Shown here in pieces: positions 5,950 to 11,706 of a stretch of DNA of 11,706 bases; position 1 is the first letter of the stretch; each line of letters opens with the position of its first letter. The notes under the pieces are model-generated. The model did no database searches. It saw only the letters and a program-made list of their open reading frames with translations, and had not been told where the DNA came from. This DNA comes from an uncultured Clostridia bacterium (GTDB taxonomy: Bacteria > Bacillota_A > Clostridia > Oscillospirales > Oscillospiraceae): assembly GCA_946408145.1 (NCBI GenBank), contig CAMJQX010000028.1, forward strand, positions 1-11,706, in the 5' to 3' direction. Made by a program: the position numbers and the translations under genes.

Positions 5950-5969
5950 CCGCCGGACGGCGCCGGCGG
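5950..5969 (-). promoter_or_regulatory. 5' UTR hairpin of the kinase-like gene
   Basis: CCGCCGG (5950-5956) and CCGGCGG (5963-5969) form a perfect 7-bp GC stem with a 6-nt loop, just upstream of the ribosome site of the kinase-like gene. It could stabilise the mRNA or limit ribosome access. The lack of a U-run argues against termination. Confidence 0.4.
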
Positions 5970-5984
5970 AGCAGTTGTACGATA

Positions 5985-6013
5985 ATTGTAACAGACTACG
6001 ACAAAATACACAA
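5985..6013 (-). promoter_or_regulatory. Promoter of the kinase-like gene
   Basis: On the minus strand, -35 TTGTGT (6013-6008) and -10 TACAAT (5990-5985) are 17 nt apart. The predicted start lies about 45 nt before the ATG. It is divergent from the gap promoter, which has the same -10 hexamer within GTTACAAT. Confidence 0.6.
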
Positions 6014-6087
6014 GAATGTCAGGAAAAAATACCCGTTTTCTTTCAAAATTTCGGCACTTTTTTGGGCAGATTCCATAGAAAGAAATC

Positions 6088-6117
6088 TTGATTTTTACAG
6101 ATAGTATATGTTACAAT
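6088..6117 (+). promoter_or_regulatory. Promoter of gap
   Basis: -35 TTGATT (6088-6093) and -10 TACAAT (6112-6117) have an 18-nt spacer within an AT-rich region that contrasts with the GC-rich surroundings. The resulting leader of about 80 nt contains a small stem CGCTC/GAGCG (6123-6136) and the GGAGGA ribosome site at 6191-6196. Confidence 0.6.
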
Positions 6118-6186
6118 TTAGACGCTCATGAGAGCGCAGAGGCTTCCGAGGAAACCTTTGTCATGGTAAAGTTTGCACTATATTAA

Positions 6187-7233
<1,047 letters not shown>

Positions 7234-7252
7234 GTCAATCGCAAAACGGTAT

Positions 7253-7289
7253 AAAAAGCACCCGAAAGCTCGTCTTTCGGGTGCTTTTT
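7253..7289. terminator. Strong bidirectional terminator between gap and the exonuclease gene
   Basis: AAAAAGCACCCGAAAG (7253-7268) and CTTTCGGGTGCTTTTT (7274-7289) form a perfect 16-bp stem with a 5-nt loop, giving a T-run at the end on both strands. It lies 19 nt after gap and 50 nt beyond the end of the convergent exonuclease gene. Confidence 0.92.
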
Positions 7290-7339
7290 CAGGTTCGCTT
7301 GTTTTTCGCAAAGGCGGGGCCGGGAGCTTTGCCGCGGTT

Positions 7340-8329
7340 TTACTGCTTCCCCGCGGGGCGGTTTTTGCGGGAGCTGTGCCCGCGGCCGCGGCGGCGGGAC
7401 TGGGCGGACTTGGTCTTATAGTACTCCTGCATGCTGTCGTCGGCCTCATAGACCAGCTTATTGACAGCCCAGGTGTTCTGATCCTGATCTCTGCGGAAGC
7501 GGGCGCGCACCAGCAGATCGCCGTGCTCGGGGCAGGAGAAGAGGTTCATATAGCGCTGATCGCCCTGGTTGATCCAGCGCGTGCCCTCCAGCGCCTGACC
7601 GCAGCGGGGGCAGGCGAGGGAGCTGAGCCGCTCGTCGAGGAAGGCCGCGGCCTTGCTCTCAAAACCGTCAAAGCTCTCATGGACCAGAGCGTCAGGCCCG
7701 CTGTTCTCCGTCGGGGGCTTGTAGTTGGGCATGCGCGAGGCGAGGATGCGCGCCGCGTCCGGGTACATACGCAGGCCCTCCTTCATGTCGAGGTGGGTGC
7801 TGACCAGCGCGGTGTTGTAGGCGTCGCCCAGCGCATCGTGCGCGATGCGGGTCTGCTCGATCTCAAAATGCTCCATGGCGCTGGCGAGAGACTTCTGGTT
7901 CTTGTCCCCGCCGGTCTGCAGGTTGTAGATGAGCTGCAGATTGATCCAGCCGGCGATCCAGTCCCAGTCCAGGTCGTGGATGATGATGTTCTGCTCAAAG
8001 ATCCCCTGGTCGTCGCAGCCCCAGGTCAGGAAGGTGACGCCGTCTCCGCACCAGGCGCGGAAGCGCTCCATCGCCTCGGGGAAGGGTACGCCGTGAGACA
8101 GGCGATCCTTGTCGAAGCCGGTGATCTTCTTGACCTTGTAGTGCATGCGCCGGAAGTAGACGGGCTTGACGTCGATCGTGAACTCCTCGGTGGGACGCAT
8201 GTCCGCATCCAGCTTCACGGCGCCGATCTCGATGATCTCCCCGCGCAGATGGATGGGCAGTTTATTGAAAACGGAGGATTTGGAGCTCATGGCCTGGTTC
8301 CACTCCAGATCCACCACAACATAATTCAT
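7340..8329 (-). CDS. DEDDh 3'-5' exonuclease with C-terminal zinc-ribbon-like segment
   Basis: A 329-residue protein of the DnaQ/RNase T exonuclease superfamily, which removes 3'-terminal nucleotides from DNA or RNA with two metal ions. The N-terminal domain (1-180) shows the catalytic set: Exo I VVVDLEW (Asp7, Glu9), Exo II TWGCDDQGIFEQN (Asp106/107) and Exo III HDALGDA (His164, Asp169). The spacing is H-x4-D as in DEDDh enzymes. An unusual addition is the C-terminal segment with CPRC (240-243) and CPEH (266-269), which could bind zinc, then a very basic tail (311-329, SRRRGRGHSSRK) likely to contact nucleic acid. The nearest named relatives may be the KapD/ERI1-like exonucleases; RNA as substrate is plausible but not proven. 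The ATG has GAGG 8 nt upstream. It diverges from murF and is monocistronic. Confidence 0.87.
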   Translation of the reverse strand: MNYVVVDLEWNQAMSSKSSVFNKLPIHLRGEIIEIGAVKLDADMRPTEEFTIDVKPVYFRRMHYKVKKITGFDKDRLSHGVPFPEAMERFRAWCGDGVTFLTWGCDDQGIFEQNIIIHDLDWDWIAGWINLQLIYNLQTGGDKNQKSLASAMEHFEIEQTRIAHDALGDAYNTALVSTHLDMKEGLRMYPDAARILASRMPNYKPPTENSGPDALVHESFDGFESKAAAFLDERLSSLACPRCGQALEGTRWINQGDQRYMNLFSCPEHGDLLVRARFRRDQDQNTWAVNKLVYEADDSMQEYYKTKSAQSRRRGRGHSSRKNRPAGKQ

Positions 8330-8362
8330 ATCGTTTTCCTCGTTTCATGGACTAACTAAACC

Positions 8363-8371
8363 AGTATAGCA
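8363..8371 (-). promoter_or_regulatory. Extended -10 promoter of the exonuclease gene
   Basis: The minus strand reads TGC-TATACT, an extended -10 element. The -35 region 17 nt upstream (GTGCAA) is weak. The predicted 5' UTR is short, about 27 nt, and ends in the GAGG ribosome site. Confidence 0.6.
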
Positions 8372-8447
8372 CACTCTCCGCCGGATTGCACGCCTTTTTT
8401 GCAAATTTGCGGATACAGCCCGGATGCCGTCCTTTCCGCGTCCTTTC

Positions 8448-8476
8448 TTGCATATTGTGTTCTGTTATGATATGAT
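8448..8476 (+). promoter_or_regulatory. Promoter of the murF operon
   Basis: -35 TTGCAT (8448-8453) and -10 TATGAT (8471-8476) are separated by 17 nt, with the start expected near 8483, about 20 nt before murF. The 80-nt stretch between this and the divergent exonuclease promoter holds only a small GCAAATTTGC palindrome (8401-8410). Confidence 0.65.
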
Positions 8477-8503
8477 ACTTTTAATAAAGTGAGGCGGAAG
8501 ACT

Positions 8504-9853
8504 ATGGACGGTATGACGATCGAACGCGCCGCGGCGGCCTGCGGAGGCCGTCTCTGCGGCGTCGAAAACAGAAACGCGCAGCTCGGCCGCGTGATCATCG
8601 ACAGCCGGGCCGTGCAGCCGGGCGATCTCTTCGCTGCCTACAAGGGCGAGCACACGGACGGGCACGACTATATCGCCTCGGCGCTGGAAAAGGGCGCGGC
8701 CTGCTGTCTCGCAGAGCGGCTGCCGGAGGGCGTGACGGGGCCGGTGCTGCTGACGGACGACGTGCAGCGGGCGCTGGAAAAGATCGCGGAGGCCTACCGG
8801 GCAACGCTCTCGCTGCCCGTGATCGGCATCACCGGCAGCGTCGGCAAGACCTCCGCCAAGGAGATGATCGCCGCGATCCTGTCGCGGCGCTTCTCCGTCC
8901 TCAAGACGGAGGGCAATCTGAACAACCAGATCGGCGTGCCGATGACCGTCTCGCGCATCACGCGGCAGCACGAGATCGCAGTGGTCGAGATGGGCATCTC
9001 CGGCTTCGGCGAGATGCGCACGCTCAGCCGGATCGCGAGACCTGACGTCGGTGTGTTCACCGTGATCGGTCACGCGCATCTGGAGTTCCTGCACGACCTC
9101 GAGGGCGTGCTTGCAGCGAAGACCGAGATGCTCGAGAACATGCCGCCCGACGCCTGGATCGTGGTCAACGGGGACGACGCGCTGCTGCGCGGCTTCCCCT
9201 GCAGCCAGCGCAAGCTGACCGTCGGCCTCGGCGAGGATAACATGCTGCGCGCGCAGGACGTCCGGCAGGATGCGGAGTGCACGCGCTGCACGATCGCGGG
9301 CATGAGCCGGAGCATCGAGGCGGAGATCCCCGCCTTCGGACGGCACATGGTCTACGCCGCGCTGGAGGGGGCTGCCGTCGGCGTCCTGCAGGGCCTGAGC
9401 GATGAGGAGATCGCCGCGGGTATCCGCGCCTTCGAGCTCGTCGGCCGTCGCGCCGCCGTGTGTGAAACCGGCAGCGTCACGCTCGTGGACGACAGTTACA
9501 ACGCAAACCCCGACTCTGTCAAGTGCGGGGTGGATTCGCTGCTGACCCTGCCGGGGCGGCACGTCTGCATCCTCGGCGACATGCGCGAGCTGGGGGAGGA
9601 TTCCCCGGCCATGCACTTCGACGTCGGCCGCTACGCCGCCGAGCGCGGCGTGGACGCGGTCCTGACGAGCGGGGAATACGGCGCCGACCTCGCCGCCGGA
9701 GCGGGGGAAAAGGGCCGCTGCTTTGAGAGCGCGGAGGCGCTGATCGAGGCTCTGCCCACGCTCCTGCGCAGGGGGGACGCGATCCTGGTCAAGGCCAGCC
9801 GCGGCTCCCGTTTCGAGCGCGTGAGCGAGGCGATCAAGGAGCTGACGCTGTGA
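8504..9853 (+). CDS. murF: UDP-MurNAc-tripeptide--D-alanyl-D-alanine ligase
   Basis: A 449-residue cytoplasmic Mur ligase that adds D-Ala-D-Ala to UDP-MurNAc-tripeptide with ATP, the last soluble step of peptidoglycan precursor synthesis. Domain 1 (about 1-104) starts with MTIERAAAACGG and contains DSRAVQPGDLFAA (33-45), which binds UDP-MurNAc. The central ATPase domain has the P-loop ITGSVGKTSAKE (109-120), EGNLNNQIGVP (136-146), the Glu of VVEMGISG (160-167) and the His of GHAHLE (189-194). The C-terminal domain has the Mur-ligase signature DDSYNANPDS (329-338), LGDMRELG (357-364) and KASRGSRFE (430-438). Length is normal. ATG 8504 was chosen because AGTGAGG (8488-8494) acts as the ribosome site. 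A GTG start at 8489 would lie within that site. ATG 8513 is possible but would lack a well-placed site. Confidence 0.95.
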   Translation: MDGMTIERAAAACGGRLCGVENRNAQLGRVIIDSRAVQPGDLFAAYKGEHTDGHDYIASALEKGAACCLAERLPEGVTGPVLLTDDVQRALEKIAEAYRATLSLPVIGITGSVGKTSAKEMIAAILSRRFSVLKTEGNLNNQIGVPMTVSRITRQHEIAVVEMGISGFGEMRTLSRIARPDVGVFTVIGHAHLEFLHDLEGVLAAKTEMLENMPPDAWIVVNGDDALLRGFPCSQRKLTVGLGEDNMLRAQDVRQDAECTRCTIAGMSRSIEAEIPAFGRHMVYAALEGAAVGVLQGLSDEEIAAGIRAFELVGRRAAVCETGSVTLVDDSYNANPDSVKCGVDSLLTLPGRHVCILGDMRELGEDSPAMHFDVGRYAAERGVDAVLTSGEYGADLAAGAGEKGRCFESAEALIEALPTLLRRGDAILVKASRGSRFERVSEAIKELTL

Positions 9854-10557
9854 GCGACCCGAGAGCCTTCGTCCTGCTGGACATCGACGACACGATCCTC
9901 GACTTCCAGACCGCGGAGGCCGCCGCGCTGCGACGGACCTTCGCCGCGCTCGGTATCCCGGCCGACGACGCCCTGATCGCGCGCTACAATGTGATCAACC
10001 GCAGCCAGTGGGAGCTTTTGGAGGCGGGCGTGCTGACGCGCGAGCAGGTCCAGGTGCGCCGCTACGAGCTGCTGTTTGAGGAATACGGCCTTCAGGCCGA
10101 CGCGGCCGAGGCGACGAAGCGCTATGAAAACGAGCTCTGTATCGGCCACTGGTTCATGCCCGGGGCTGAGGAGCTGCTGAAGGAGCTGATGGGAGACTAT
10201 CGCCTGTTCATCGTCTCCAACGGCGCGGCCGCCGTGCAGGAGGCGCGTATCCGCTCCGCCGGGATCGGATCGTATTTCGAACAGATCTTCATCTCGGAGG
10301 AGCTCGGCGCGGATAAGCCGCAGCGGGCCTTCTTCGACCGCTGCTTTGCCCGCATCCCGGACTTCGACCCGGCCCGGGCGATCCTCGTGGGGGACAGCCT
10401 GACCTCCGATATCCGCGGCGCGATCAACGCGGGTGTGCGCAGCTGCTGGTACAACGCCAGACAGCGCCCTGCCCGGGCGGACATCGTGCCGGATTATGAG
10501 ATCCGTGCGCTCTCGGAGCTGCCGCCTCTGCTGAAGCGGCTGTTTCCGCGTTCATAA
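9850..10557 (+). CDS. HAD-superfamily hydrolase, YjjG-like
   Basis: A 235-residue cytosolic phosphatase of HAD subfamily IA. Motif I DIDDTILDF (11-19) supplies the nucleophile Asp11 and acid Asp13. The helical cap (about 20-95) is of the YjjG type (RYNVINRSQWELLEAG). Motif II is IVSN (Ser123), motif III Lys156 in GADKPQ and motif IV VGDSLTSDI (180-188, Asp182 and Asp187). YjjG proteins dephosphorylate (d)NMPs including non-canonical ones. Here the true substrate is unknown. The start is GTG at 9850, overlapping the murF stop by 4 nt (GTGA), with AAGGAG at 9836-9841. Translation is thus likely coupled to murF. The tight link could mean a role in nucleotide or cell-wall precursor clean-up, but that is an inference from position. 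Confidence 0.88.
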   Translation: MSDPRAFVLLDIDDTILDFQTAEAAALRRTFAALGIPADDALIARYNVINRSQWELLEAGVLTREQVQVRRYELLFEEYGLQADAAEATKRYENELCIGHWFMPGAEELLKELMGDYRLFIVSNGAAAVQEARIRSAGIGSYFEQIFISEELGADKPQRAFFDRCFARIPDFDPARAILVGDSLTSDIRGAINAGVRSCWYNARQRPARADIVPDYEIRALSELPPLLKRLFPRS

Positions 10558-10588
10558 AACGGAAAATGAAGTGAAGGAGAGATGCGTT

Positions 10589-11314
10589 ATGGGCGCAGTA
10601 CTTCCGTACCTTCGCGAGCTTAACTTCTGTTCCATGTGCTTTCGCGTCGCGCTGGCGACGCTGGTCGGCGGCTTCCTGGGACTGGACCGGGAGATGCACG
10701 GCCGGCCGGCCGGCTTTCGCACCTACATGCTGGTGTCGATGGCCGCGGCCTGCACGACCATGTTGAGTCAGTATCTGGACCTGATGCTCCGCACCGCGTG
10801 GAAAGACGCTTTTGAGATCGTCGGTGCGCGGACCGATCTGGTACGCCTCGGGGCGCAGGTCGTCTCCGGCATCGGCTTCCTCGGCACCGGCACCATTCTG
10901 GTCACGAAGCGCCGGGAGGTCACGGGCCTGACCACGGCCTGCTGCCTCTGGGCCGCGGGCTGCATGGGCCTCGCCATCGGGGCGGGCTTCTATGAATGCG
11001 TGCTGGTCGGCTTCCTGCTGATCGTCTGCGTCATGCTGCTCCTCCCGCTGCTGGAAAAGCGCCTGCTGCAGCGCTCGCTGAACATGAACCTCTACGTCGC
11101 GCTCGACAGCGTGGAGGATCTGAGCCGCGTGGTCGAGTACCTGAAATCCGGGAGCATCCGGATCTACGACGTGGAGATGGGTAAGGAGGAGAAGGCCGGC
11201 GTCAGCTATGTGACGGGGCTTCTCAGTCTCCATCTGCCGCAGCACCGAAGGCATACCGAGGTGCTGGCGGACATCGGCACGCTCCGGGGCGTGGCCGCGA
11301 TCGAGGAGGTGTGA
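10589..11314 (+). CDS. MgtC/SapB family membrane protein (first of two tandem copies)
   Basis: A 241-residue inner-membrane protein. About five hydrophobic segments (roughly 16-31, 46-63, 87-104, 113-132, 134-153) carry the MgtC/SapB core motifs: GLDREMHGRPAGFRT (31-45), RLGAQVVSGIGFLGTGT (86-102) and EVTGLTTACCLW (110-121). The soluble C-terminus (about 165-241) looks like a small alpha/beta, ACT-like domain. The usual Glu of the G-x-E-R-E motif is Asp33. Family members have been linked to magnesium limitation and virulence, but the biochemical activity is unsettled. The start is ATG 10589: GTG 10571 lies within the AAGGAG ribosome site (10574-10579) that serves this ATG. It sits 31 nt after the HAD gene with no terminator between, so it probably belongs to the murF transcription unit. 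Confidence 0.85.
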   Translation: MGAVLPYLRELNFCSMCFRVALATLVGGFLGLDREMHGRPAGFRTYMLVSMAAACTTMLSQYLDLMLRTAWKDAFEIVGARTDLVRLGAQVVSGIGFLGTGTILVTKRREVTGLTTACCLWAAGCMGLAIGAGFYECVLVGFLLIVCVMLLLPLLEKRLLQRSLNMNLYVALDSVEDLSRVVEYLKSGSIRIYDVEMGKEEKAGVSYVTGLLSLHLPQHRRHTEVLADIGTLRGVAAIEEV

Positions 11315-11317
11315 GAG

Positions 11318-11706
11318 ATGCTGCATATCTTTGACTTTGCCAGAGAAATGACTCTGCTGGCCATCACGGTGCGCATGCTGCTCGCCGCGGTCTGCGGCGG
11401 CCTGATCGGCGTCGAGCGAGAGCTCAAGCGCCGTCCCGCCGGCTTCCGCACGCATATCCTGATCTGCGTCGGCGCCTCCATGACGATCCTTACGAACCTC
11501 TATCTTTATCAGATCATGCACCTGTACACCGATATCTCCCGCCTCGGCGCGCAGGTCATCACCGGCATCTCCTTCATCGGCGCCGGCACGATCATCGTCA
11601 CCAAGCGCCGCCGCGTCAAGGGCCTGACCACCGCCGCCGGTCTCTGGACCGTGGGCATCATCGGCCTCGTCTGCGGCGCGGGCTATCTGGAGCTGGCGAT
11701 CTTCGC
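11318..11706 (+). CDS. MgtC/SapB family membrane protein (second copy, cut by window edge)
   Basis: A reading frame open from ATG 11318 to the right edge, 129 codons seen. It starts 3 nt after the stop of the first copy; the ribosome site GGAGG (11305-11309) lies inside the end of that gene. The protein begins MLHIFDFAREMTLLAITVRM and carries the same motifs at the same spacing: GLIGVERELKRRPAGFRT (28-45), RLGAQVITGISFIGAGT (75-91) and RVKGLTTAAGLW (99-110). Here the canonical Glu (Glu33 in GVERE) is retained. It is clearly paralogous to the preceding gene. The C-terminal domain lies outside the window. Confidence 0.83.
   Translation, partial: MLHIFDFAREMTLLAITVRMLLAAVCGGLIGVERELKRRPAGFRTHILICVGASMTILTNLYLYQIMHLYTDISRLGAQVITGISFIGAGTIIVTKRRRVKGLTTAAGLWTVGIIGLVCGAGYLELAIF

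Noticed and set aside
6128..6169. Short ORF MRAQRLPRKPLSW in the gap leader
   Set aside because: No ribosome site precedes it and its codons show no amino-acid run. It overlaps likely structural elements of the 5' UTR.
6158..6186. Second gap promoter (TTGTCA, 17 nt, TATTAA)
   Set aside because: The spacing is good, but transcription would start at or inside the GGAGGA ribosome site, leaving almost no 5' UTR. The upstream TTGATT/TACAAT pair fits better, though a tandem promoter cannot be excluded.
10424..11521. Minus-strand open frame opposite the HAD and MgtC genes
   Set aside because: It is antisense to three coding regions with clear motifs and good ribosome sites, and its composition is that of a shadow frame.

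Overview
The window looks like chromosomal DNA of a GC-rich member of the Clostridia, probably of the Oscillospiraceae/Ruminococcaceae type. The grounds are Gram-positive envelope genes (an LCP ligase and a lipoprotein-anchored ABC importer), strong AAGGAG/GGAGG ribosome sites, SigA-like promoters in AT-rich gaps, and GC-ending codons. The genus is an inference. I see no tRNA, rRNA, CRISPR array, insertion sequence or phage gene.

Layout. Positions 1-290 hold no gene, only a perfect palindromic element (11-42) and two similar hairpins that look like terminators. Positions 291-3182, on the minus strand, form a three-gene ABC importer operon read as binding lipoprotein, permease, ATPase, of the COG2984/COG4120/COG1101 type (the 'TrpXYZ-like' amino-acid importers). 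Its control region (about 3183-3400) is the most interesting part of the window. A 17-nt-spaced promoter is overlaid by an 11+11 bp palindrome. It is followed by a 17-codon leader ORF, MMRRFVSYYRYYFLKKE, with four Tyr codons in two pairs. Then come an antiterminator segment that can pair with the left arm of a downstream intrinsic terminator, and the lipoprotein start. This is the arrangement of ribosome-mediated transcription attenuation and suggests that the importer is switched on by tyrosine (possibly general aromatic) starvation.

Positions 3548-4822 (+) encode a LytR-CpsA-Psr cell-wall ligase. It converges on a minus-strand gene (4877-5935) for a soluble PAS plus kinase-ATPase protein whose phosphoacceptor histidine appears to be missing. 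That gene diverges from a highly expressed glyceraldehyde-3-phosphate dehydrogenase (6205-7233, +). The dehydrogenase has Ala where NAD-specific enzymes carry Asp. A strong bidirectional terminator separates it from a convergent DEDDh exonuclease with a C-terminal zinc-ribbon-like segment (7340-8329, -).

Positions 8504 to the right edge (+) form one tightly packed transcription unit: murF, a YjjG-like HAD phosphatase overlapping it by 4 nt, and two tandem MgtC/SapB-type membrane proteins, the second cut by the window edge. The window therefore mixes cell-wall assembly (LCP, MurF), aromatic amino-acid uptake, central glycolysis and membrane/ion functions. The clearest undescribed candidate is the Tyr-codon attenuator with its palindromic operator.
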